Source of the DNA: an uncultured delta proteobacterium
GTDB taxonomy: Bacteria > Myxococcota_A > Polyangia > Polyangiales > Polyangiaceae
Direction: 5' to 3'
NCBI GenBank assembly: GCA_903892415.1
Contig: CAITIQ010000606.1
Coordinates: forward strand, 186,001-250,000
DNA: 64,000 bases
In this document: positions 18,391-27,419 of the stretch, piece by piece
Layout: every line of letters starts with the position of its first letter
How positions within the stretch are numbered: position 1 is the first letter of the stretch
Made by a program: the position numbers and the translations under genes
The notes under the pieces: generated by a model
The model's database searches: none
What the model saw: the letters and a program-made list of their open reading frames with translations, nothing else
Told to the model about the DNA's origin: nothing

Positions 18391-20345
18391 ACAGTTCACC
18401 TGCTGCACAGGTAGAAAAGGTTCTCGAAGACCTGATCGTTCGTCTGACCAAGAGCCCGAGCACCGCGGACGTTCGAGCGGTCTTGATCGAGGCGAAACGT
18501 CTGCGCAACGTGACCATGCGTTGGTCAGCGATCCCACCGCAACCGGACGCTCGCCGCGAAATGATGGCGCGTGTGATGGACCTGATCGCTCAGATCGGTC
18601 TCAACGCGAAGGACCTGCGCGGAACGGAGCCGCCACCGCTCAATCCACCATCGCGCCCGCCGCCCAAGCGGCCTCCCACGGCGCCACCGCCACGGCCGAT
18701 CTCGCGGGCCGACGCTGGCCCCACGTTGGAGCCCAAGGTGCAGCCAGCTCGGCAAGACCAAGCACCGAGCTTTCGAAAGTTCGAGGAGCTCGGTCAGACA
18801 CGTCCGAGGCCTCCGCGCGCGCAAGAGTCCGCCGCTCCAAAGACCAGCGGGCCACCTCACTCGCTACCGATCTCGCAGAAGCCCACGGTTCCCCCGGCGC
18901 CGGGTCTCTCCGTTCCCACGGTGCTCGATCGTCCTCGCCCGGCCGCTGCTGCCCAGAAGGAGGCAGAACGCTCGCTCAGCCCAATTCCAGGCCGAGCGGC
19001 CAATCTCGAGCAGAGCGCCGCCAGCGCCGAGCGCTCGCTGAGCCCGTTGCCCAGCCCGCCTCCCGCGCGAGCGGTCCCGCCGCAGAAGACTGGCGGTTCA
19101 GGCTTCGGCCAGCGAGCACTCTCGCCCATGCCGTTCAAGCGCTCCTCCACCTCGAGCCCTGTTTGGCGGGTGAACCCGACCTCATCCGAGCCTGTTGCTC
19201 GGCCGAAGTCTGGGCAACACGAGGCCGTCAAGCCGCCCTCCCAGCCAACGCCTTCGCCTGAAGACGACTTCGCAAAACGCCCGACCGCTACGCTTCAATT
19301 CGGTCGCAACATGCTGAGCGAGGCTCGTACGCCGCAAAGTCCCAGTCTCGATTCGGAACCACCGCCAACGCAAGACCACGTGGCATTGCGTAAGCAAGGG
19401 CTCCCTTCGACCCCGCGCGCGCCACTCTCGACCGCCCCGCCGCCGTTGCGCAATCGTTCTCCTCATCGCGCGGCCACCATCGCCGGCATTCCTGAAGCGA
19501 ATGAGGCAATGATCGCCGCGGCGTTGCGTGGTCGTTTCGACCCTTTACCTCAACCGGAGCCATTCGATAAGGTGGCCAAGCGCTCGTCGCTGCCCACCTT
19601 GACTCCGCCGCCGATCCCCACCGCTAGCTTGCTTCCGTCTTCGGCTCCACCGGCCCTCCGGCGACCGGCGAAGGAGACGTTGCAAATGGGCGCGCTGACG
19701 GCAGTCGAAGCTCTCGAAGCCGTTGGGATCACTCGCCCGCGCTCGCTTCCACGCGACCTGACGAACGACGAGCACGAGCCTCCTCCCAGTACCAAGCCGT
19801 CCAACCCGCCAGAGAGCGACGGTTCGGCCATCGGCATTCAGAGCATCGGCGTAGGTGCTGGCTCACCCTCGGGCGATCGTATTGACGGCCTGAGCACCAA
19901 GATCTCGCGAACTGACCTTTCTCCGATCAAGCGAGCCTCACAACGCCCTCCGCCTTCTAGGCGCGATGGGCAACCGTCCGAGCATGCTCAGCGGCTTCAC
20001 GTTGCACCGGGCATCGCGATCGTCAAGCCGAGCACGGCGACCTGGCAGTCTCACCAGAAGCTGGTCGGAGTCACGCAAAAGGTCGTTCACCGAGACCCGC
20101 GCTCGGGTCTTTTTACTGCACTATTCAAGCTCGCTCCCGGCGCTCAAATCCCGCGTCGTCGCCACGCAATGACGGAGGAGGTTTACGTTGTCTCCGGCGT
20201 TGCGTCGTTCGATGGACAGGAACTCGAGGCTGGTGACTACCTGCGTGCTGAGGCGGAGACGATTCACCCCGCGATGACGACCAAGCATGGCTGCACGCTT
20301 TTCGTCATTGGCTCCGAGCATGATGAAGTTCTCGACGAAGACTAG
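18387..20345 (+). CDS. Proline-rich protein with C-terminal cupin domain
   Basis: A 652-aa protein in three parts. Residues 1-80 form a helical domain (VEKVLEDLIVRLTKSP, MMARVMDLIAQIGL). Residues about 80-560 are low-complexity, rich in Pro, Ser, Arg and Ala, and predicted disordered, with recurring phrases such as AERSLSP. Residues about 565-650 are a cupin resembling ChrR-type anti-sigma or sensor cupins: GAQIPRRRHAMTEEVYVVSG and GDYLRAEAETIHPAMTTKHG. It has HA, EE and H residues in the positions where cupins bind metal. The start is TTG, overlapping the upstream stop (TTGA). I suggest a sensory or scaffold role; no function is known. Confidence 0.7.
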   Translation: MNSSPAAQVEKVLEDLIVRLTKSPSTADVRAVLIEAKRLRNVTMRWSAIPPQPDARREMMARVMDLIAQIGLNAKDLRGTEPPPLNPPSRPPPKRPPTAPPPRPISRADAGPTLEPKVQPARQDQAPSFRKFEELGQTRPRPPRAQESAAPKTSGPPHSLPISQKPTVPPAPGLSVPTVLDRPRPAAAAQKEAERSLSPIPGRAANLEQSAASAERSLSPLPSPPPARAVPPQKTGGSGFGQRALSPMPFKRSSTSSPVWRVNPTSSEPVARPKSGQHEAVKPPSQPTPSPEDDFAKRPTATLQFGRNMLSEARTPQSPSLDSEPPPTQDHVALRKQGLPSTPRAPLSTAPPPLRNRSPHRAATIAGIPEANEAMIAAALRGRFDPLPQPEPFDKVAKRSSLPTLTPPPIPTASLLPSSAPPALRRPAKETLQMGALTAVEALEAVGITRPRSLPRDLTNDEHEPPPSTKPSNPPESDGSAIGIQSIGVGAGSPSGDRIDGLSTKISRTDLSPIKRASQRPPPSRRDGQPSEHAQRLHVAPGIAIVKPSTATWQSHQKLVGVTQKVVHRDPRSGLFTALFKLAPGAQIPRRRHAMTEEVYVVSGVASFDGQELEAGDYLRAEAETIHPAMTTKHGCTLFVIGSEHDEVLDED

Positions 20346-20389
20346 ACGTCGCGCTCGTTGAGTTTTCGCGGATCTGCGACACTCCGGCG

Positions 20390-20890
20390 ATGGAGTTCAT
20401 CCTTGTTGGTCTCTTCGTCGGCGCGCTCAGCGGAAGTTTGGGTATCGGCGGGGCGGTCGTACTGATTCCGATTCTGACTTTGGCATTTGGGTTCTCTCAA
20501 ACGCGTGCGCAGGGCACGAGCATCGGGGCGCTGCTCCCGCCAGTTGGGCTCTTTGCGGCTCTTGCCTACTATCGCCAAGGACTGCTCGACGTGCGCGCGT
20601 CTGGGTTGATCGCGCTGGGGTTTGTGTTCGGTGCCTTGGGCGGAGCCTCGCTGGTTCAGTACCTGCCGCAGATTTGGCTCAAGCGAGCGTTCGCAACGCT
20701 GCTCGTTTACGTTGGAGTGCAACTACTTTTCGCGAGCGAAGGCCGAAAACTGGGCGCTGTCCTGCCAGGCGTCATTGCCGCTGCGGGGATGTGGACGCTT
20801 TACCTGCTGCGCCGGGCGCTGGGAAAGAAGACCCCTCCGCCCAAGCCGCCGGCGCCGCCGCCTAGCGATGACATCGACTATGTGATTTGA
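20390..20890 (+). CDS. Short TauE/SafE (TSUP) family membrane protein
   Basis: A 166-aa membrane protein with about four TM segments. The start EFILVGLFVGALSGSLGIGG contains the GxLGIGG-type motif of TSUP transporters (sulfite, sulfoacetate or other organosulfur anion exporters). Full members have two such halves and about 250 aa; this protein has only one half plus a proline-rich tail (KTPPPKPPAPPPSD). It may dimerise, or may be a shortened paralogue. The ATG follows 44 bases after the cupin gene. Confidence 0.8.
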   Translation: MEFILVGLFVGALSGSLGIGGAVVLIPILTLAFGFSQTRAQGTSIGALLPPVGLFAALAYYRQGLLDVRASGLIALGFVFGALGGASLVQYLPQIWLKRAFATLLVYVGVQLLFASEGRKLGAVLPGVIAAAGMWTLYLLRRALGKKTPPPKPPAPPPSDDIDYVI

Positions 20891-20915
20891 GTGGCGTCCT
20901 CTAATCTCGCGGTGG

Positions 20916-23900
20916 ATGCAACCTAGCGGTCGGCTCGGCGGCAGATTCGAGTTGCTGGTCCAGGCGGGCGCGGGGGCGTCGAGTCGGGTCTATCAAGCTC
21001 AGGATGCGCTCGACGGCGATTGCCTGGTCGCTGTGAAGGTGCTTGCTGAGATGTCGGAGGAAGCCGTTGAACGCTTCGAGCGCGAAGTGCGTCTCCTGGC
21101 CTCGCTCGATCACCCCGCGGTCGTTCGTTACATCGCGCACGGTAAGACGGAGAAGGGGAGCCCTTGGCTCGCGCTCGAATGGTTGGCGGGCTGCACCTTG
21201 GCGGCGCGACTCGACGAACGACCGCTCACCGTGGTCGAGGCAGTCCGTCTTGCGCGCCCGATCTTGACCGGCTTGGAGGCACTTCACGCTCGAGGGGTGG
21301 TGCACCGCGATGTAAAGCCAGCCAACATCATGCTCGTCAACGGCGAGCCCTCGCGAGCAAAGCTGCTCGACCTGGGCGTGGCGCGTTTTCTTCATGCGCC
21401 GGTTGAGCTGACGATGAAGGGCCAGTTGATCGGCACCCCTGCGTACCTCGCGCCCGAACAAGCCCGCGGTTCGCGCAGTCTCGATGGCAAGGTCGATCTA
21501 TTCGCGCTCGGGGTGGTGCTTCACCGATCGTTGACTGGCAGACGTCCGTTCGATGCGCCCGACACTCTCGAATTGTTGCTGAAGATCCTCTTTGACGAAC
21601 CGCCGCGGCTTAGCGCGCTGATCCCCGATGTCCCACCGCAGCTCGACGAGCTGTGCGTTGCCCTACTAGCCAAGAAGCCCGAGCAGCGACCGAGCGCGAA
21701 GGAGGCCCTTGCCGTGGTGGTTGCGCTCGAGGCGCAATCGCGAAAGTCGCCTAAAGTCGATGCTCCCCGACAAACGACGGCGCGGGGGGTGGTGCCTGGT
21801 CGCGGCCTTTCGCTCGCGGAGCGTAAGACCGTTTGTTTGGCCGTCGCTCGCTGCCACTCCTCCTCGCTCGAGGCGACGCGTTCAGGCGTTGCGCGGGCGG
21901 AGAAGGAGCTGCAACAGCAGGGCGTTGCACTCAGCTTGCTCGCGGACGGTTCGTTTTTGCTCGCGCCGGACAGCCCCGACAGCGCGAACGTTGATACGCC
22001 CATCTTGGCGGCGCGGGCTGCTCTGTCGTTTGCGTCGTGGGTACCGGATGTGGCTGTGGCGGTCGCCTCGGTCCGCATGGACGTCGCTGACAATGACCTA
22101 GAAAAGACGCTTGGACACGCGGCTGAACGAGCCGCACGTATGCTCACGAGCGGTCCCAACCGGTTCCCGCGCATCGATGAGGTGACGCGAGCGCTGCTTG
22201 GACAGCGGTTCCGTATCCAAAGCAGCGGCGATACGAACCTTCTGATCGGAGAGGTGGGCGGACCAAGAGAAAGCTTGTCCACGATCGAGCATGGGGCGCT
22301 GGTCGGTCGCGAACGCGAGCTCGCTATCCTGCGGTCGGAGTTCAAGTGCTCACGGCAGAGCCCGAGAATCTTCGCGCTCTTGGGCGTCGCAGGCATTGGT
22401 AAGTCGCGACTCGCGGCCGAAGTATTGAGCTGGGCTGCAGCCGAGAGCCGCATCGTCCATGTGGCGCGAGCCGAGCCGATGAGTTCGGGGGGCCCGCTTT
22501 CGATGCTCGCTCAGATCCTTCGCTCGTGCGCCAAGATCGATCCGACCGAACCCAAGCTCAGCCGGCAGCAGAAGCTGACGGTATGCGTTGCGCGCGCCTT
22601 GGGGCGTGAATCACCGGTGACGGCCGCCTTCCTTGGCGAGCTGATTGGTACGCGTTTCGATGACGACGAGCTGGCCGAGTTGCGAGCGGCGCGCATCGAC
22701 GCGCGGCTGATGGGCGATCGGATTCAGCGAGCCTTCATCGAATGGCTCGGCGGCGAGTGCCGACGGCAGCGGGTGATACTGCTGCTGGAGGACCTGCATT
22801 GGGGGGATGTCGCTTCGGTTCGTTTGGTCGCCGAAGCAGCCTTTCAGTTGGACGGTTCACCCTTGCTGGTGCTCGGCCTCTCGAGGCCCGATGCGCCGCG
22901 TGAGATCCTGCTTGCGCTCGGAGGTCTGAGCATCGAGCTCGAGGCGCTCTCGCGGGCCGACGCGCTGCGTCTCGTACGGTCTGGGTTAGGCGAGTCGGCC
23001 AGCGACGAGCTCGCCACGCGGGTGGTCGATCGCGCTGAAGGAAACGCGTTGTTTCTCGAGGAGATCGTACGCGCTTGTCGACAAGGCCGAGGGGATGAGC
23101 TGCCAGAAGCGGTGCTGGTGATGATCCAGCATCGGCTCGCGGCCCTGAGCGCAAGCAGTCGACGGTTGATGCGTGCAGCGAGCGTGTTTGGCGCGAGGTT
23201 TCAAGCTGAAGGGTTGTCGGGCATGCTGCCCGACGTCGACTCAGCCACGCTGCGTGCAACGCTCGATGAGCTGGTGTTACGTGAAGTCTTGGTGCCCGTC
23301 CCCGAGTCGGACGATTCACCGACGAGTGGCTACGCGTTTCGACATGCACTGATTCGCGACGCCGCTTACGCGATGTTGGCTGAGGATGATCGGCGTTTTG
23401 CGCATCGGGCAGCGGCGCAGTGGCTTGAACGATCAGGGGCCGCCAGCCAGCGCGCGGTTGCGACTCACTACGAGCAAGGCGAGCTTCAACTCCAGGCCGC
23501 CGGAGCGTATCGAGGGGCCGCGCAACAGGCTCTCGAGGGCAATGATTTTCGCTGCGCGCTGGAGCTTGCGGGACGTGCCATTGCCTTAGGCTCGCAGGGT
23601 ACTGAGCTCGGAGAGTTGCGTTTGCTCATGGCTGAGGCGTTGCGTTGGTGCGGTGAGCACAAGCAGGCCGCACAAGCGGCCGATGAGGCGTTGCCGTTGC
23701 TTGCCGCAGAAAGTGGGGCTTGGTACGCGGCGCTCGGCGAGCTGGCCTTGGCCAGTGGCCGCATTGCTCGCATCGATGAGCTCGAGCGGGTGGTGCAGCT
23801 GCTTGGCGCCGCGAACGCACCCACGGACCGACACGCGCTAGCGCGACGGAGAATAGCGGCCGCACGCACGGCGATTCACCTGATAACGGGCGGTCAGCTG

Positions 23901-24842
23901 GCCAAAGCCATGCCGCTCTATCGCGAGCTCGAGCAGAACGCTGACGACGATGATGACGCGGTGAGCGCTAGAGTCCAGCAGACAGCGGCGTTCGTTGCGC
24001 TCTTATCGGGGGACTTGCACGGCTACCTGTTACGCATGGTGGCGGCTACGGCTGCGTTCGAACGCGCTGGGGATCTGCGAGAGGCAGCCATTCAACGAGT
24101 CAACGTTGGCAACGCGAGCCTTCAGTTGGGCATGGCGGACCAGGCCGAGTCGGCGCTCGACTCCGCGCTCGTTGCGGGTAAGCAAATGCGTCTTAGCAAC
24201 ATCGTCGCCTATGCCGAGCACAACCTCGGCATTCTCCGCGCGCGTCGCGGCGCACCTCGTGAAGGTCTCGAGTTGGAGGAGCGCGCCCGGGAGGCGTTTG
24301 CCTCACAGGGAGATCGTCGCATGGAGGGTGTCTCTCGCATCTATTCAGCTCAAATCTTGCTGCTGCTCGCTCGTTCTGGGGACGCGATCGACGAGGCGAA
24401 CCTAGCCTTGTCGCTGCTGGAGCAAAGTCTGCCGGCCAAAGCTTGTGCAATGGCGACCAAGGCAGCGGCGCTGCTCGCTGCCGCGCGCGCGGCCAAACCT
24501 TTCGAGCGAGCGGCGAGGCGCGCAGAGGCGCTGCAGGTTGCGCTCGCAGCGCACGAGATCCTCGAGCAGCTAGGCGCGCTCGAGGAAGGGGAATTCTTGG
24601 TACGGACCACGCTGGTCGAAGCGTTGCTTGTCTCCGAGCGAACCAATGAGGCCGGTGCTGCGGCCCAAGTGGCCTACACTCGGTTGCTGGAGCGTGCCTC
24701 GAGGATCATGGATCCGATCGCGAGGGAGCGGTTCCTTACCCAGGTCCCAGACAACGCACGGGCGCTCGAGTTGGTCGACCAGCTGGTAGAGCTCGGCGTG
24801 CCTACCTTGCGCGATCCAATGTCGCGGCCGCGCAAGGTCTGA
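20916..24842 (+). CDS. Ser/Thr kinase - degenerate cyclase - AAA ATPase - TPR signalling protein
   Basis: A 1308-aa STAND-like signalling protein. The kinase domain (residues 8-270) has GAGASSRVYQAQD, the lysine in VAVKVL, HRDVKPANIM, LDLGVAR (DLG in place of DFG, common in this group) and APEQARG. Residues about 300-450 align in layout with class III nucleotidyl cyclases (AERKTVCLAVA at the usual start) but lack the metal-binding aspartates. Then an AAA_16-type ATPase: LVGRERELAIL, Walker A GVAGIGKSRL (near 490) and Walker B VILLLEDLHWGD (near 620). The remainder is TPR-like helices. The kinase should be active; the cyclase part is probably a dead regulatory domain. Ends 12 bases from the convergent small lipoprotein gene. 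Confidence 0.88.
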   Translation: MQPSGRLGGRFELLVQAGAGASSRVYQAQDALDGDCLVAVKVLAEMSEEAVERFEREVRLLASLDHPAVVRYIAHGKTEKGSPWLALEWLAGCTLAARLDERPLTVVEAVRLARPILTGLEALHARGVVHRDVKPANIMLVNGEPSRAKLLDLGVARFLHAPVELTMKGQLIGTPAYLAPEQARGSRSLDGKVDLFALGVVLHRSLTGRRPFDAPDTLELLLKILFDEPPRLSALIPDVPPQLDELCVALLAKKPEQRPSAKEALAVVVALEAQSRKSPKVDAPRQTTARGVVPGRGLSLAERKTVCLAVARCHSSSLEATRSGVARAEKELQQQGVALSLLADGSFLLAPDSPDSANVDTPILAARAALSFASWVPDVAVAVASVRMDVADNDLEKTLGHAAERAARMLTSGPNRFPRIDEVTRALLGQRFRIQSSGDTNLLIGEVGGPRESLSTIEHGALVGRERELAILRSEFKCSRQSPRIFALLGVAGIGKSRLAAEVLSWAAAESRIVHVARAEPMSSGGPLSMLAQILRSCAKIDPTEPKLSRQQKLTVCVARALGRESPVTAAFLGELIGTRFDDDELAELRAARIDARLMGDRIQRAFIEWLGGECRRQRVILLLEDLHWGDVASVRLVAEAAFQLDGSPLLVLGLSRPDAPREILLALGGLSIELEALSRADALRLVRSGLGESASDELATRVVDRAEGNALFLEEIVRACRQGRGDELPEAVLVMIQHRLAALSASSRRLMRAASVFGARFQAEGLSGMLPDVDSATLRATLDELVLREVLVPVPESDDSPTSGYAFRHALIRDAAYAMLAEDDRRFAHRAAAQWLERSGAASQRAVATHYEQGELQLQAAGAYRGAAQQALEGNDFRCALELAGRAIALGSQGTELGELRLLMAEALRWCGEHKQAAQAADEALPLLAAESGAWYAALGELALASGRIARIDELERVVQLLGAANAPTDRHALARRRIAAARTAIHLITGGQLAKAMPLYRELEQNADDDDDAVSARVQQTAAFVALLSGDLHGYLLRMVAATAAFERAGDLREAAIQRVNVGNASLQLGMADQAESALDSALVAGKQMRLSNIVAYAEHNLGILRARRGAPREGLELEERAREAFASQGDRRMEGVSRIYSAQILLLLARSGDAIDEANLALSLLEQSLPAKACAMATKAAALLAAARAAKPFERAARRAEALQVALAAHEILEQLGALEEGEFLVRTTLVEALLVSERTNEAGAAAQVAYTRLLERASRIMDPIARERFLTQVPDNARALELVDQLVELGVPTLRDPMSRPRKV

Positions 24843-24854
24843 GACGTTCGGGTG

Positions 24855-25118
24855 TTACTCCTTTTCGCAGGTGTCACCGCGTTTGCTGCAGCGAAGGTCC
24901 TTCTTGCACACGTCCGAGCGTGCGCAATCGCTCGACGACCCAACGACGCAGCCATTCGCCGTGAAGTCCCAAGTGCATTTGCCGTTCGTTCTGCATTTTT
25001 GCGAGGCCTCGCACTCGGCTTGGTTCTTTGGCGCTGCCTCTCCGACGCACGCGGCAGCGAGGCCCACAAAAATGACTAGCCCAGTGATACGCCGAGCTGC
25101 TTGCGCAATCTTGAACAT
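24855..25118 (-). CDS. Small cysteine-rich lipoprotein
   Basis: An 87-aa predicted lipoprotein. The signal peptide VIFVGLAAAC ends at the lipidated cysteine; the mature part has eight further cysteines with spacings CxxxxxC, CTWDF, CVVG and CKKDLRC, probably forming four disulfides outside the cytoplasm. It starts inside the 3' end of the upstream gene (43-base overlap). AGGAG sits 4 bases before its ATG, a strong site that supports the start. Function unknown. Confidence 0.75.
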   Translation of the reverse strand: MFKIAQAARRITGLVIFVGLAAACVGEAAPKNQAECEASQKCRTNGKCTWDFTANGCVVGSSSDCARSDVCKKDLRCSKRGDTCEKE

Positions 25119-26536
25119 CGATCTCCTGTGAGGAACACGATTAAGTCATCGATCTTGAGATCGCGGTCAGGCTCGACCTCGAGCAATTTCGCTGCACCCT
25201 CGAGATCGTTCGAGAGCAGTAGCCCGGCGCGATTGGCGGTCAGCTCGGCTGCCTGAGCCCAACGTACCAAGTTGGTTCGGCCACCTTCCTCGACGAAGCG
25301 AATGAAGTGCCCACGCAGCCGGTCCAAATGTGCGGGCTCGAGCAGCGGGACGATGGCCTTGGCGATGGGTTCGGCTCGCTGACGCACCGCTGCAGCCAGA
25401 GGCAAATGCGGCTGACCGATGGAGAGCGCTGCGAGGAAGATGTCCTCGAGATCGGGGATGTTCGGGAACAGCAACTTGACGAAGTGCTCCTCGCGAAGCG
25501 ACGCCAACATACGGCCAGCGATGAACGCTAGTTGGCCCGGCGAGCGCCCCGAAAGCGAGCCGCGTCCGAGCCTTACGACCGGTGGAATGCCGGGTACCAT
25601 CTCACACGAACCGGTCCACTCGCCGTCGGCGTACAAGGCGGGCGCCGTCATGCCCAAGATCGAAGCGGCCCAGCCGAAGGAGCGCACCGCTGAAACGGTG
25701 CTGCTGCGAGGGTCCTGCAGCTTCGCCGGGTCGAGCTTCGGAAGGGCGTTTTGGTGACGCAACGCGGTCACCCGACCGAGCAACACGGGGCTTGTTACGA
25801 CTGCGAAGATATCTCCGGTGAGAACCTCTTCATCCGGGTGGAACAGGTTGCGTCGCCAGCCGTCGGAGCTCAATGAAGCCGACGGCCTTAGCATGGCCTT
25901 GGGATCATGCTGAAGGTAGAGCTCCTGCTCCTTCGCCGTGGCAACACCCAAGAAGCTGAGCACCTGCGCGACGCGCACCGCACGGTCGAGGTCGCTCGCC
26001 TCGGTCGCCTTGAACAGCGCGTGTAGGCTCTCGACATCGCGTGGGTCGTGGCGGATGCGCCGATGGATGTCGTCAGGCGAATCAGCGGGAATGTCGCGTT
26101 GGCCGAGGTCCGAGAAGTCCACCTCGACGGCTACTTGCGAGCGCGCCTGTTCGAGCTCGACGCGCAGCATCTCATTTTCGGCCTCGAGCTCAGCGATGCG
26201 CTTGCGCAGCCCGCGCACCTGCGGGTCATTCTCAGTCTCGAGCGGGCGGAGCGAGGGCGCGACTTCCTCCCCCGTCGTCTGCACGACCTGGATGGCGATG
26301 CGATGCCGACCTTCCCAGGCGGCCGTGAGAGCCCGTTCCAGCGCGAACACGCGGTCGCGATCCAGCCCGAAAGCGGAAGCCGCTTTCTCCAGCCGTGCTC
26401 GCTCCTCCGGGGTGATCACACCGTCCTCGAGAGCCTCTGCAAACAGCTCCTCATAGTGCGCCTCGAACTTCCCGAGACGAACATTGCCGGAGAGTTCCCC
26501 CTGCTCAAAGCCTTGGCCAACCTCGAAGTCTTGCAT
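25076..26536 (-). CDS. TerB-like N-terminal, coiled-coil protein of unknown function
   Basis: A 486-aa cytoplasmic protein (ATG 26536; a TTG two codons earlier is possible). The N-terminal region (LFAEALEDGVITPEERARLEKAASAFGLD, here read as EDGVITPEERARL) resembles TerB-like or EF-hand-like helical modules. A coiled coil follows (about 105-145, KRIAELEAENEMLRVELEQA). A conserved-looking C-terminal globular domain contains SFGWAASILGMTAPALYAD and PGQLAFIAGRMLASLREEHF, the latter like TPR-associated helical domains common in myxobacteria. Function unknown. A 7-bp stem just upstream contains its likely ribosome binding site GAGAGG. Confidence 0.6.
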   Translation of the reverse strand: MQDFEVGQGFEQGELSGNVRLGKFEAHYEELFAEALEDGVITPEERARLEKAASAFGLDRDRVFALERALTAAWEGRHRIAIQVVQTTGEEVAPSLRPLETENDPQVRGLRKRIAELEAENEMLRVELEQARSQVAVEVDFSDLGQRDIPADSPDDIHRRIRHDPRDVESLHALFKATEASDLDRAVRVAQVLSFLGVATAKEQELYLQHDPKAMLRPSASLSSDGWRRNLFHPDEEVLTGDIFAVVTSPVLLGRVTALRHQNALPKLDPAKLQDPRSSTVSAVRSFGWAASILGMTAPALYADGEWTGSCEMVPGIPPVVRLGRGSLSGRSPGQLAFIAGRMLASLREEHFVKLLFPNIPDLEDIFLAALSIGQPHLPLAAAVRQRAEPIAKAIVPLLEPAHLDRLRGHFIRFVEEGGRTNLVRWAQAAELTANRAGLLLSNDLEGAAKLLEVEPDRDLKIDDLIVFLTGDRCSRLRKQLGVSLG

Positions 26537-26547
26537 TCCCAACCCAA

Positions 26548-26567
26548 CCTCTCGCTAACTCGAGAGG
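26548..26567 (-). promoter_or_regulatory. Inverted repeat overlapping the ribosome binding site
   Basis: CCTCTCG (26548-26554) and CGAGAGG (26561-26567) are perfect arms with a 6-base loop. On the minus strand the proximal arm contains GAGAGG, the only purine-rich site near the ATG at 26536 (11 bases away). Pairing would hide the site; the same symmetry could also be an operator. Confidence 0.4.
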
Positions 26568-26673
26568 CCGAAGGTAACCCCGCGGACGTTGACCGTCGAG
26601 CGGGCTCTACACCCAAAATGCAAGCCGTCTTTCGAAGCGGCTCCATCCTCTCGACGCGCTAAGCTAGGCCACG

Positions 26674-27357
26674 ATGAAGCTCCGGTATTTCACCTTCTCG
26701 CTGTTCTCGTTGCTTACCGCATGTGGCGATGGCGGTTCGCCGCAGAAGGATCCTGTACCCACCGCGAATACCACAACCGCTGCCTCGTCTGGCGACACGA
26801 AGCCCGCCACGGCGCAAACGAGCGCGCCCGCGAAGACCGCGGAAGCCACGGTAAGTTCGACGGCGGAGCCAGCCAGCTCTGCTTCCGCGAGCGCCGAGCC
26901 AACGAAGACCGGTGATGCTGTGGCGCAGAAGAGCGCGGCTCCAACGGCAACAGCAACTGCGACGGTCACGGCCACGGCCGTGGCGAGCGCGCCCGACGTG
27001 AAGGGGGAGGAGAAGAAGCAAGCAGCTTTCAGCGCCTATTTGAGTGGGGCCGGTAAGTACGCAGCAGGTTCCCCGGGCAACGTCACCGCCGTGTTGAACG
27101 CGCTCGGCGAGTATCACGTCAACCAGGACTACCCGATCAAGTTCACGCTCGGTGCGGCTCCTGCTGGCGTTTCCTTCGGTGAAACCGTTTTGCGCAACGC
27201 AACGAAGGGTGACAAGCGCGCTTCGATCAGCATTCCGTTTACGCCCTCCGCGGCTGGCTCTTACACAATCAGCGGGGTTTTCAGCATTGGCGTGTGCGTG
27301 GCCTCGAGCTGCACCAACGAGAAGGTGCCACTGTCGGTGACCGTCAAGGTCGAGTAG
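26674..27357 (+). CDS. Lipoprotein with Ala/Thr/Ser linker and DsbD-alpha-like C-terminus
   Basis: A 227-aa lipoprotein (lipobox LLTAC at the N-terminus). Residues 20-110 are a low-complexity Ala/Thr/Ser/Pro linker (TATATATVTATAVA), typical of an outer-surface spacer. The C-terminal 110 residues look like an immunoglobulin-fold domain; the end, FSIGVCVASSCTNEKVPLSV, recalls the two-cysteine edge of DsbD N-terminal domains (cysteines five positions apart). A redox role is therefore possible but unproven. Divergent from the TerB-like gene. Confidence 0.65.
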   Translation: MKLRYFTFSLFSLLTACGDGGSPQKDPVPTANTTTAASSGDTKPATAQTSAPAKTAEATVSSTAEPASSASASAEPTKTGDAVAQKSAAPTATATATVTATAVASAPDVKGEEKKQAAFSAYLSGAGKYAAGSPGNVTAVLNALGEYHVNQDYPIKFTLGAAPAGVSFGETVLRNATKGDKRASISIPFTPSAAGSYTISGVFSIGVCVASSCTNEKVPLSVTVKVE

Positions 27358-27419
27358 CGCAGTGACGCAAAGCGGCGCTGCTTGACGCGCGGCAGGTTTC
27401 TCAAGAAAGAGGGCGGGCC

